Below, one piece after another: positions 1 through 6,297 of a DNA stretch of 7,458 nt; positions within the stretch are counted from its first letter, which is position 1; each line of letters starts with the position of its first letter. The stretch spans positions 1-7,458 of the forward strand of contig JBBTQP010000054.1 of assembly GCA_038065635.1 (NCBI GenBank), written 5' to 3'. The notes beneath the pieces were generated by a model. It was given only the letters and a program-made list of their open reading frames with translations, was not told where the DNA came from and did not search any database. The translations under genes were made by a program, and so were the position numbers. This stretch comes from JAHJFW01 sp038065635. GTDB lineage: Bacteria > Patescibacteriota > Patescibacteriia > 2-12-FULL-60-25.

Positions 1-89
1 GCGGATCTCTCCTATTTATCCACAATGCTGGTCTAGACAGACCAGACCACTATAGATATTTGTTCACCGGAGCATACACTTTCAAGTAA
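1..89 (+). CDS. Possible 3' end of an upstream gene (partial)
   Basis: The third reading frame is open from the window edge to a TAA at 87-89 and gives a 28-residue tail ending in FTGAYTFK, with a natural-looking mix of aromatic and charged residues (FIHNAGLDRPDHYRYLF). Its stop lies 4 bases before the GTG chosen for the next ORF, the tight spacing usual within operons. I do not recognise the protein. The first frame is also open from 37 onward and reads equally naturally (TIDICSPEHTLSS), so the two frames compete and only one is likely to be real. If this one is real, the start lies outside the window. Confidence 0.3.
   Translation, partial: GSLLFIHNAGLDRPDHYRYLFTGAYTFK
28..45. repeat. 7-bp perfect inverted repeat, 4-base spacer
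   Basis: CTGGTCT (28-34) and AGACCAG (39-45) are exact reverse complements separated by AGAC. It lies upstream of the nuclease-like ORF, where R-M loci may carry an operator, but it would be inside coding sequence if the upstream partial frame is real. No role can be assigned, and a chance occurrence is possible. Confidence 0.35.
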
Positions 90-93
90 TGAA

Positions 94-474
94 GTGCTAT
101 CTATTTTAAGAGAAAAGTTGATTGAAGTACCAATGAAGGTAGAAACAGGTAAAACTAGGGGATCAAAAATACCAGTTCCTGTCTTGTTCGGACTTAATAA
201 TAAAATTGATCAGCACTTTGATGCAGATGCTTTAAGCTTGGACGGAACAATCGTATTAGAAGTAGAGGCGGGTAGAGCAGTCGATAATTATCAATTTCTA
301 AAAGACATATTTCAAGCGTCAATGATGTACGGTGTTGAATATTTGGTTTTAGCTGTTAGAAATGATTATCGTAAGCACGACGATTTTAGAAAGATATATA
401 CTTTTCTTGAGACATTGTATATAAGCAACAGACTACATTTGCCGTTAAAAGGCATTCTTTTGGTTGGTTATTAG
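94..474 (+). CDS. Putative type II restriction endonuclease-like protein, BamHI/BglII-type fold (E-x-E)
   Basis: The 126-residue product has the look of the PD-(D/E)xK superfamily. An acidic stretch, KIDQHFDADAL (residues 37-47), is followed by LEVEAGRA (55-62), then a helix and the strand VEYLVLAV (81-88). The order resembles the BamHI core, where Asp94 is followed by Glu111-Phe-Glu113, so D39 (or D43), E56 and E58 are the likely metal ligands. This comparison is from memory, not an alignment. The only usable start in frame is GTG at 94; no good Shine-Dalgarno precedes it (GGAG at 69-72 is too far). The frame is open back to 37, behind a TAG at 34-36, so an N-terminal truncation is possible. 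BamHI is longer (about 210 residues). Substrate sequence is unknown. It sits directly against a truncated methyltransferase of a different specificity class. AT-rich composition suggests transfer. Confidence 0.55.
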   Translation: MLSILREKLIEVPMKVETGKTRGSKIPVPVLFGLNNKIDQHFDADALSLDGTIVLEVEAGRAVDNYQFLKDIFQASMMYGVEYLVLAVRNDYRKHDDFRKIYTFLETLYISNRLHLPLKGILLVGY

Positions 475-1265
475 ACAAGCGAGGTCAATTATTTTTTGAA
501 TACATAAGATTATTGAAAGATAAACAGCCATCTTTTTTTCTTGCTGAAAATGTTTCAGGCATTCTACATCCTAGACACAAAGAAGCTTTTGAAAATATCT
601 TAAAACAATTTGAGAATGTCGGCTATAATATTAGTTATAGATTACTTAATGCAAACGATTACGGTGTGCCACAAGACAGACTGCGCGTAATTATTGTCGG
701 ATTTCATAAAGAGAAGGTTGGTTATTCTTTTGAATTTCCAAATCCATTACCGCATAAACCGACGTTAAAAGAAACAATATCTGATTTGCGTTTAGCAAAA
801 CCAGCAAAACAATTCAACAAAACAAATGGTGATTTAGAAATTCCAAACCATGAATATATGAACGGTGGATTTTCAACGATATATATGTCACGTAATAGGG
901 TTAGAAGTTGGGATGAGCCTTCTTTTACCATTCAAGCTGGCGGTCGCCATGCTCCAATCCACCCTCAAGCACCGAAAATGATGTTTGTTGAGCAGAATAA
1001 AAGAATATTTATGCCAGGCAAAGAGCATTTATACCGCCGACTTTCAGTCAGAGAGTGTGCAAGAATACAGACATTTCCTGATGCATTTATTTTTAAGTAT
1101 CGTGATGTTGCAGACGGGTATAAAATGATCGGTAATGCCGTGCCGGTTCAATTTGCATATAATATAGCAAAGAAAATATTGTCGAATCTTTTGAATATTA
1201 AGAGGACTGGTATTGAAATATATGAGGAGAAAAAACAAGTTATTAATATACCCGTGTTTCAATAA
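474..1265 (+). pseudogene. DNA (cytosine-5) methyltransferase, HaeIII-like, lacking the N-terminal catalytic part
   Basis: Intact family members transfer a methyl group from SAM to C5 of cytosine. The frame matches M.HaeIII from its DPRG region onward: DKRGQLFFEYIRLLK (from 474), motif VI ENV (546-554), motif VIII QDRLRV (672-689), a target-recognition stretch with MSRNRVRSWDEPSFT (from 885), motif IX RECARIQTFPD and motif X GNAVPV (1131-1148). M.HaeIII has 330 residues; about its first 84 are missing here, including motif I and the Pro-Pro-Cys-Gln loop with catalytic Cys71. The frame is open from 411, but that extra stretch overlaps the nuclease ORF and does not resemble the family. A TTG at 515 or nearby (frame codon 513) is the first possible start, without a Shine-Dalgarno. 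What remains has no internal lesion, which suggests a recent deletion, a split enzyme or an assembly join. GGCC specificity is plausible from the recognition region only. Confidence 0.8.
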
Positions 1266-1284
1266 CACAAGAACAATTGTGTTA
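1263..1284. repeat. 8-bp perfect inverted repeat at the methyltransferase stop
   Basis: TAACACAA (1263-1270) and TTGTGTTA (1277-1284) flank GAACAA. The left arm begins with the TAA stop codon of the methyltransferase remnant. The hairpin is AT-rich and is followed by CAGGGTAAAG instead of a T run, so it is not a convincing intrinsic terminator. It could be a weak processing or termination hairpin, or a protein-binding site. Confidence 0.5.
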
Positions 1285-1300
1285 CAGGGTAAAGCAATAA

Positions 1301-1387
1301 ATGAATAATCAAATAAATTATACATATGATGTCCGAAAAATCACCTTCGTTGGAAAGCAACGAGAGTCGCGAGGAAAAAATGGTTAG
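1301..1387 (+). pseudogene. Possible truncated start of a lost gene after the methyltransferase
   Basis: An ATG at 1301 opens a 28-codon frame beginning MNNQINYTYD and ending at TAG 1385-1387. AGGG at 1286-1289 is a possible but distant Shine-Dalgarno. The first ten codons have the AT-rich style of the R-M region. The later part overlaps the start of the 113-residue ORF in another frame, where base composition changes. A reading consistent with this is the first few codons of the next gene of the R-M operon, cut off at about 1330. It may equally be chance. Confidence 0.25.
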
Positions 1388-1667
1388 GATTTTTAGAGAA
1401 AGAGGGTTGGGAGACGCGGAGGCGATGAAGCTTTTGATTGAATGGACGCAGGAGCGTGAAGCGAAAAATGAAAAATCAGAAGATCGTACGGAGGCGCGTA
1501 TCCTGTTTGAGCTTGACCGCGCACGTTTGTATATTGAAATAGGAAACCACGATGGAGCTGGAGAAGCGTATGAAGATGCCAGAACAATGGCATGGAACGA
1601 AAATAGGCATGAACTTTATCAAACGATAATGGCAGAGATGGATAAACTTGATCAAGATTTCGCATAA
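1326..1667 (+). CDS. Hypothetical small acidic helical protein, TPR-like
   Basis: The 113-residue product has no signal peptide or membrane segment and is rich in Glu, Arg and Ala. Residues 16-45 look helical. Residues 56-113 resemble one tetratricopeptide-like helix pair and a capping helix: ARLYIEIGNHDGAGEAYEDA (66-85) has the small-residue spacing of a TPR, followed by a helix ending in AEMDKLDQDFA. A scaffold or partner-binding role would fit such a fold, but no function can be named. Two start codons are possible, ATG 1326 and ATG 1329, and neither has a Shine-Dalgarno. The sequence just upstream belongs to the AT-rich R-M remnant, so its native promoter and leader may have been replaced. 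It precedes ileS on the same strand with an 81-base gap, so they could share a transcript. No Met-encoded alternative start later in the frame looks better. Confidence 0.7.
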   Translation: MMSEKSPSLESNESREEKMVRIFRERGLGDAEAMKLLIEWTQEREAKNEKSEDRTEARILFELDRARLYIEIGNHDGAGEAYEDARTMAWNENRHELYQTIMAEMDKLDQDFA

Positions 1668-1694
1668 CAAAAATAGAACAACTTTTGGCTCTAT

Positions 1695-1700
1695 TATAAT
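1695..1700 (+). promoter_or_regulatory. Possible -10 element for ileS
   Basis: A perfect TATAAT lies 48 bases before the ileS start codon. No good -35 is found at 16-18 bases upstream (AATAGA at 1672-1677), and there is no TG extension. If used, transcription would begin near 1707 and the leader would contain the ATCGTT cluster. Confidence 0.35.
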
Positions 1701-1708
1701 TAGGCGTT

Positions 1709-1744
1709 GATCGTTTAGCGATTATCGTTTATCGTTGAACGATC
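1709..1744. repeat. Cluster of ATCGTT hexamers in both orientations before ileS
   Basis: ATCGTT occurs at 1710-1715, 1724-1729 and 1731-1736, and its complement AACGAT at 1738-1743. TATCGTT is tandemly doubled at 1723-1736. The last two copies form a 13-base palindrome, ATCGTTGAACGAT (1731-1743). A second, CGATTATCG, lies at 1719-1727. The outer arms GATCGTT (1709-1715) and AACGATC (1738-1744) can also pair in RNA, placing a hairpin just before the ileS ATG at 1749. No Shine-Dalgarno is visible there. An operator array or a leader hairpin controlling ileS are both possible. The leader is too short for a T-box. Confidence 0.5.
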
Positions 1745-1748
1745 ATAT

Positions 1749-4700
1749 ATGCCAGAACCAACATCGAACCGTCCGGATTTTCCAAAGATGGAAGAGGAGA
1801 TATCCGCTTTTTGGGATAAGCAGAGGATTTTTGAGCGGTCGATTGAGGAACGATCCGAAAAAAAAGAGTTTGTTTTTTATGACGGGCCTCCGTTCGCGAC
1901 AGGAATGCCGCACTATGGCCACCTGCTTCAGTCCGCATTGAAAGACGCGGTGCCGCGATATTGGACCATGAAGGGTTACCGCGTGTTGCGTCGCTGGGGG
2001 TGGGATTGTCACGGGTTGCCTATCGAGAACATGATAGAGAAGGAACTTCATTTGAATTCAAAGCGCGACATCGAGAATTACGGTATAGAAAAATTCAACG
2101 CCGCCTGCCGCGCCTCCGTCAGCACATACGAAAAGGAATGGGATCGTTATATCAAACGCTTGGGTCGGTGGGTGGATTTTGAAAATTCGTACAAAACCAT
2201 GGACAACGATTACATCGAGTCCGTGTGGTGGGTGTTCTCCGAGCTTTATAAAAAATCTCTCGTATACAAAGACCGGCGAGTTTCACTTTATTGCCCGCGT
2301 TGCTCCACGCCGATCTCCAACTTCGAGACCACGATGGGGGACTCGTATGAGGATCACGAAGATCCGTCTGTGACTGTTAAGTTCAAAGTGCGTGGAGCGG
2401 AAAAAACTTATCTTCTCGCATGGACGACCACGCCTTGGACCCTTCCTGCGAACACCGCGATCGCCGTACATCCCGAACTCGAATATCTGAAAGTTCAAAT
2501 TGTAAAAACAGGCGAGATTTTGATTTTTGCAAAGACTCGGATGAACGACGTTTTGCATGAATACTATCCGCTGGAGTCTGAAGCCGAAGTTCCGTTTGAG
2601 ATTTTGGAAGAAGTCCACGGCGAAGATCTCGCAGGTCTCGAATATGAACCGCTCTATTCGTTCATGCCGCTCGATAAACCGGCGCATCGTGTTGTTGCGA
2701 TGGAATATGTTAGCGCCGACGAGGGTACGGGACTCGTTCACACGGCTCCGGCTTTCGGTGAGGACGACTTCCATGCGTCGAAAGTTCACGATCTTCCGGT
2801 TTTGATAACGATTGACGACGAAGGTAAACAGAAGCCGGAGATGGGTCAGTTTGCGAATCTTCCGAGAAAGGAATCAAACGCTCCTATCATAGATGATTTG
2901 CGTTCGCGTGGGCTTTTGTTCGATAGCGCGGTGATAACGCACAGCGTTCCGGTTTGTTGGCGGTGTCATACAGTGCTTCTCTACAAGGCGCAGACGGCGT
3001 GGTTCGTGAATGTAACGAAAATAAAATCGAAAATGCTCGATACGGCAAAGAAGATCGATTGGCATCCGGAGCATTTGAAGGAAGGACGTTTTGGAAACGG
3101 GCTGAAATCCGCTCCGGATTGGTGCATTTCGCGAACGCGCTTTTGGGGAGCGCCGTTTCCGGTATGGGAGTGTTCGTCCTGTGAAGATCGCCGCGTCATC
3201 GGGTCGGTTGATGAGTTGAGAAAGCTTTCAAAGATGGAAAAGAACGAGGAGTTGGATTTGCACCGACCTTTCGTAGATCGCGTTGAACTTTCTTGCGAAT
3301 GTGGCGGCGCCATGAAACGTATATCGGAAGTTTTTGATTGCTGGTTCGAGTCAGGAAGCATGCCGTACGCATCCATTCATTACCCGTTCGAGCGTAAAAA
3401 ATGGTTTGACTCGCATTTTCCGGCGAACTTCATAGCCGAAGCGCAAGACCAGACGCGCGGATGGTTTTATAGCATGCACGTTTTGGCTACCGCGCTATTC
3501 GGCAAACCGGCATTTAAAGACGTTATCGCCACAGGCCTTATCATGGCGGAGGACGGGAAGAAACTCTCGAAATCTCTTAAGAATTTTTCCGACCCGTGGG
3601 AGCTTATGACGCGCGTCGGCTCCGATATCTTGCGTTTGTATCTACTTTCCTCTCCGGTGGTTCGCGCCGAGCAATTGAATTTTTCCGACAAGGATTGCGA
3701 GCAGTTGCAGCGCTCCGTTCTCGGCACGCTTTGGAACGTTAGCGCGTTTTATCAACTCTATGCCGGGAACGATCGCATTGAATTGAAAAAGCCGAAGTCG
3801 GCGCATCTTCTCGACCGATGGCTGTTCGCGCGTCTCGCGACGGTTGAGAAGGAAATGAGCGAAGCTATGGAACGTTATGACATAGTGGAGGCGTCGCGCG
3901 CCATCCGCCCGTTTATCGAGGACCTTTCAACTTGGTGGTTGCGGCGGTCGCGAGAGAGAATGAAGGGGGATGATGCGGATGACAAATTGGATGCGCTTCG
4001 AACGTTGCGTGAAGCACTGCTGGACTTGTCCGCGCTCATGGCGCCGTTCACGCCGTTTTATGCGGAGCGTTTGTATCAGGATATTGGCGGGGCGAAAATG
4101 TCCGTGCATTTGGAAAATTGGCCAAAACCGGACGAACGTTTGATCGATACTCAATTGTTAGAAGATATGACTTGGGCGTGCGAAGTGGTCACGCATGGGC
4201 TTGAAGCGCGCGTATCGTCAAAACTGCCGGTACGCCAGGCGCTCGCGTCTCTCAAGATTCGTTTTCGAGATATCACCATCGCCGATCGGCTCACCAAGCG
4301 CCAAGATTTGATCGCGCTCATCCGCGACGAGTTGAACGTGGAACGCGTCGACATCGAAGGAGGTGCGAAAGACTTGGAGGAACCCATGACTTGGGCAGTT
4401 GTGCTCGATACGGTTCTGACGCCGGAATTGAAACGAAAAGGGGCGTTGCGCGAGCTAATGAGGCAATACATGAATCTACGGAAAAACGCGGGCCTTAAGC
4501 CGAATGATCGTGTCACCGCCTTCGTTGCTTCAACCGAGACATCCGCATTATTATTTTTGAAGACAGCCGAAGAAGACCTAAAGCGCGAAATTCGCGCCGA
4601 TAACCTTGAAATATCCGAAACGCCGGTAACCGGTTACGAGTTCGAGTCTGAAGTAAAAACACCGGAATGGACGTTTTCCGTGGGACTACGAAAGTCGTGA
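1749..4700 (+). CDS. ileS: Isoleucyl-tRNA synthetase (class Ia, eukaryote-like type 2)
   Basis: The 983-residue cytoplasmic enzyme activates isoleucine with ATP and charges tRNA-Ile for translation. The Rossmann catalytic domain starts with PPFATGMPHYGHLL, giving the HIGH-equivalent HYGH at 55-58, then GWDCHGLPIE (84-93). The inserted CP1 editing domain, which hydrolyses mischarged Val-tRNA, carries WTTTPWTLPAN (225-235) and DEGTGLVH (324-331). Cysteine pairs occur at 182/185, 403/406 and 475/478. The second ATP signature is KLSKS at 605-609. From about residue 690 the helical anticodon-binding domain follows. HYGH with GWDCHGLP marks the archaeal/eukaryal-type form, often less sensitive to mupirocin; typical relatives have about 1030-1050 residues, so this one is slightly short, mainly at the C terminus. 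The start at 1749 gives the usual N terminus (PDFPKMEEEISAFWD) but has no visible Shine-Dalgarno. No frameshift is seen. Confidence 0.97.
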   Translation: MPEPTSNRPDFPKMEEEISAFWDKQRIFERSIEERSEKKEFVFYDGPPFATGMPHYGHLLQSALKDAVPRYWTMKGYRVLRRWGWDCHGLPIENMIEKELHLNSKRDIENYGIEKFNAACRASVSTYEKEWDRYIKRLGRWVDFENSYKTMDNDYIESVWWVFSELYKKSLVYKDRRVSLYCPRCSTPISNFETTMGDSYEDHEDPSVTVKFKVRGAEKTYLLAWTTTPWTLPANTAIAVHPELEYLKVQIVKTGEILIFAKTRMNDVLHEYYPLESEAEVPFEILEEVHGEDLAGLEYEPLYSFMPLDKPAHRVVAMEYVSADEGTGLVHTAPAFGEDDFHASKVHDLPVLITIDDEGKQKPEMGQFANLPRKESNAPIIDDLRSRGLLFDSAVITHSVPVCWRCHTVLLYKAQTAWFVNVTKIKSKMLDTAKKIDWHPEHLKEGRFGNGLKSAPDWCISRTRFWGAPFPVWECSSCEDRRVIGSVDELRKLSKMEKNEELDLHRPFVDRVELSCECGGAMKRISEVFDCWFESGSMPYASIHYPFERKKWFDSHFPANFIAEAQDQTRGWFYSMHVLATALFGKPAFKDVIATGLIMAEDGKKLSKSLKNFSDPWELMTRVGSDILRLYLLSSPVVRAEQLNFSDKDCEQLQRSVLGTLWNVSAFYQLYAGNDRIELKKPKSAHLLDRWLFARLATVEKEMSEAMERYDIVEASRAIRPFIEDLSTWWLRRSRERMKGDDADDKLDALRTLREALLDLSALMAPFTPFYAERLYQDIGGAKMSVHLENWPKPDERLIDTQLLEDMTWACEVVTHGLEARVSSKLPVRQALASLKIRFRDITIADRLTKRQDLIALIRDELNVERVDIEGGAKDLEEPMTWAVVLDTVLTPELKRKGALRELMRQYMNLRKNAGLKPNDRVTAFVASTETSALLFLKTAEEDLKREIRADNLEISETPVTGYEFESEVKTPEWTFSVGLRKS

Positions 4701-4704
4701 GGGG

Positions 4705-4733
4705 TTGACAAACGTTCAAAAAACGGCTAGGTT
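4705..4733 (+). promoter_or_regulatory. Sigma-70-type promoter for the kinase gene
   Basis: A consensus -35, TTGACA (4705-4710), begins 5 bases after the ileS stop. At 17 bases spacing lies TAGGTT (4728-4733), which keeps the three most conserved -10 positions (T, A and final T). Transcription would start near 4740 and give a leader of about 55 bases. The alternative -10 in GTTAATA (4731-4737) would need a 20-base spacer. Confidence 0.6.
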
Positions 4734-4783
4734 AATACTCCCAAGTCCGGTGATTTGGGGCGCTTGAAAACAGAATAGCTAGT

Positions 4784-4789
4784 AAGGAG
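4784..4789 (+). promoter_or_regulatory. Shine-Dalgarno site of the kinase gene
   Basis: AAGGAG lies 6 bases before the ATG at 4796 and fixes that start. It stands out because none of the other genes in the window has a clear site. Confidence 0.85.
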
Positions 4790-4795
4790 TGTCTA

Positions 4796-6259
4796 ATGGC
4801 AGAAGAGCCTTTCACCCCGTGCTTCCTAGTGATCGAGGGCGAAGATCCTCGGTACGAGTTGCGCGGCAAGCTCGGCGAAGGTGGAATGGCGGAAGTGTTT
4901 CGTGCCAAAGACCACCTGATCGGCGAGATCGTCGCGATCAAGATTCCGAAGGGCGAGCTGTACGATAACGCAGAAGCCGCCCCTCGGTTCAGGCGCGAGG
5001 CCTACGTTCTTAGCCAGCTGCAGCACCCCAATATCGTGAGGTTCCTTGATTGGGGGGTTTGCAAGAGGCAGAGGCAGGGCGGAGAGCGCAGTGACATCTT
5101 CTATGTCATGGAGTTCTTCGACGGAAGCGATCTGTCTGACATGATCGATAACTGCCTCATGGAGCTTGAAGATCGCCCGATCAAAGGGTCGCTTATTGCG
5201 TTCCAGGACATCGTGGATATTGTGCTGCAAATGCTCGATGCTCTGCACGAGGCTCATTCCAAGGGCTTCGTTCATCGCGACCTCAAGCCGGCGAACATCA
5301 TGCTGTGCCGTGAGTTTGACGGGATCAAGGCCAAGCTTGCGGATTTCGGGATCGCCAAGATTCTGAAGAAACATGGGCTGCAAGCAGCGAACAGAACGAC
5401 CTTGACCAAGGAGAACCGTTTTCCAGGAACGCCTACGTACATGGCGCCGGAGATGGCGAGAAACAACAGTCAGGTCGACGAGCGTGCCGATCTCTACGCG
5501 CTTGGCGCAATCGTGTACGAGATGGTGACCGGCAGGAGCACTGTCAGTGACATTGAAGAATGTTCACTCGACGTGTTCATCCGCTTGAATTCTGACGAGC
5601 CGTTCGCGGAGAACTTGTATCCGAGCAAGCTCTTCAAGGGAGTGGATTCGGCGTTGGAAAAGTGGATTCTCACTTTGCTCAAGCGCGATCCTGACGAACG
5701 GTTTCAAACCGCGCTGGAAGCGGCGCGGCATTTTCGGCAGAAGGTGGCTCGCATGCCCACCATCAGCCCTGTGCTGAACAAGCCAAAAACGTCCGGTATC
5801 AAGCGGATCGTTACGTTCTGCGCGTTCGTCGCCATCGCGCTTGGAATTCCGGTTGCCACGCTCTATCTATCTCCGATAGATGCTGTGATTGGTGGCGCGT
5901 CCGCCCCGGTCGTAAGCATGTCGGAAACATCGGAGAGAAGCGCGAAGGTCGCTGTCACGCAGCCGTCCGCTTCGGCAAGCGCAAAACCAACCACGGGTCT
6001 CACGCTCGCCGATCTTCCGGAACCGGATCGCGTACGTTTCCAGAAGGTCGTGAAGCAGATGAAGGTGCTTCGTCCGAAAACGAAGTGTCCGCGATCCTTG
6101 AAGCACGAGCTTCTGTACTTCGACGCGACGTATTTGTCGCTCGCGGACGTCAAGTACTGGATCGCGGGATGCTTCTACCGCGAAGGCCAGATCGAAAATG
6201 CGGAGCTCTTCCACGAGCAGTACCGCGCTCTGTCAGGCGGCCTCGAAAAGCCGCCATGA
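4796..6259 (+). CDS. Membrane-anchored Ser/Thr protein kinase, PknB type, with extracytoplasmic C-terminal domain
   Basis: This 487-residue Hanks-type kinase should phosphorylate Ser/Thr of cytoplasmic proteins. All catalytic elements are present: glycine loop GEGGMAEV (27-34), VAIK with ATP-binding K49, alpha-C Glu68, catalytic loop HRDLKPANIM (160-169, D162), DFG (183-185), an activation segment with several Thr and GTPTYMAPE (211-219), D232 in ADLYALG, and Arg302 near the end of the lobe. One hydrophobic helix (about 338-358, after basic KR) should cross the membrane, leaving the kinase inside. The outside part begins with a Ser/Thr/Ala-rich linker (370-400) and ends in a helical domain of about 85 residues with two cysteines (431, 459) that may form a disulfide, and a TPR-like stretch, YREGQIENAELFHEQYRALS. 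It has no PASTA repeats. The ligand is unknown. It forms a single-gene unit with its own promoter and terminator and is more GC-rich than both neighbours, which may indicate transfer. Confidence 0.93.
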   Translation: MAEEPFTPCFLVIEGEDPRYELRGKLGEGGMAEVFRAKDHLIGEIVAIKIPKGELYDNAEAAPRFRREAYVLSQLQHPNIVRFLDWGVCKRQRQGGERSDIFYVMEFFDGSDLSDMIDNCLMELEDRPIKGSLIAFQDIVDIVLQMLDALHEAHSKGFVHRDLKPANIMLCREFDGIKAKLADFGIAKILKKHGLQAANRTTLTKENRFPGTPTYMAPEMARNNSQVDERADLYALGAIVYEMVTGRSTVSDIEECSLDVFIRLNSDEPFAENLYPSKLFKGVDSALEKWILTLLKRDPDERFQTALEAARHFRQKVARMPTISPVLNKPKTSGIKRIVTFCAFVAIALGIPVATLYLSPIDAVIGGASAPVVSMSETSERSAKVAVTQPSASASAKPTTGLTLADLPEPDRVRFQKVVKQMKVLRPKTKCPRSLKHELLYFDATYLSLADVKYWIAGCFYREGQIENAELFHEQYRALSGGLEKPP

Positions 6260-6269
6260 CCTTTCCCCC

Positions 6270-6297
6270 AAACGGTCCGCCCCTCGGACCGTTTTTT
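6270..6297 (+). terminator. Intrinsic terminator after the kinase gene
   Basis: A 10-bp perfect stem, AAACGGTCCG (6270-6279) with CGGACCGTTT (6285-6294), closes a CCCCT loop and runs into six T residues (6292-6297). It begins 10 bases after the kinase stop. The convergent gene stops at 6298, right beside it; on that strand the hairpin has only three T residues and then GGGGG, so termination in that direction should be weaker. Confidence 0.93.

Noticed and set aside
34..36. TAG recoded as a sense codon in the nuclease frame
   Set aside because: All other genes use TAA, TAG or TGA as ordinary stops (TAG ends the minus-strand gene and the nuclease), so recoding is not supported.
411..474. Programmed -1 frameshift joining the nuclease and methyltransferase frames
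   Set aside because: The frames do overlap here with a -1 relation, but no X-XXY-YYZ slippery heptamer is in the correct register, and the fused product would still lack the methyltransferase catalytic motif.
1668..1748. T-box or other known riboswitch before ileS
   Set aside because: The gap is only 81 bases, with no room for a specifier loop, T-box sequence and antiterminator.
1743..2051. 102-codon minus-strand frame over the ileS start
   Set aside because: It covers the conserved HYGH region of ileS in antisense and has no ribosome binding site.
2283..2789. 168-codon open frame on the minus strand inside ileS
   Set aside because: It lies fully within a clear ileS coding region including the editing domain, has a basic, low-complexity composition typical of antisense frames, and no start signals.
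4826..5383. 185-codon open frame on the minus strand inside the kinase gene
   Set aside because: It is the antisense of conserved kinase motifs; long opposite-strand frames are expected in GC-rich coding sequence.
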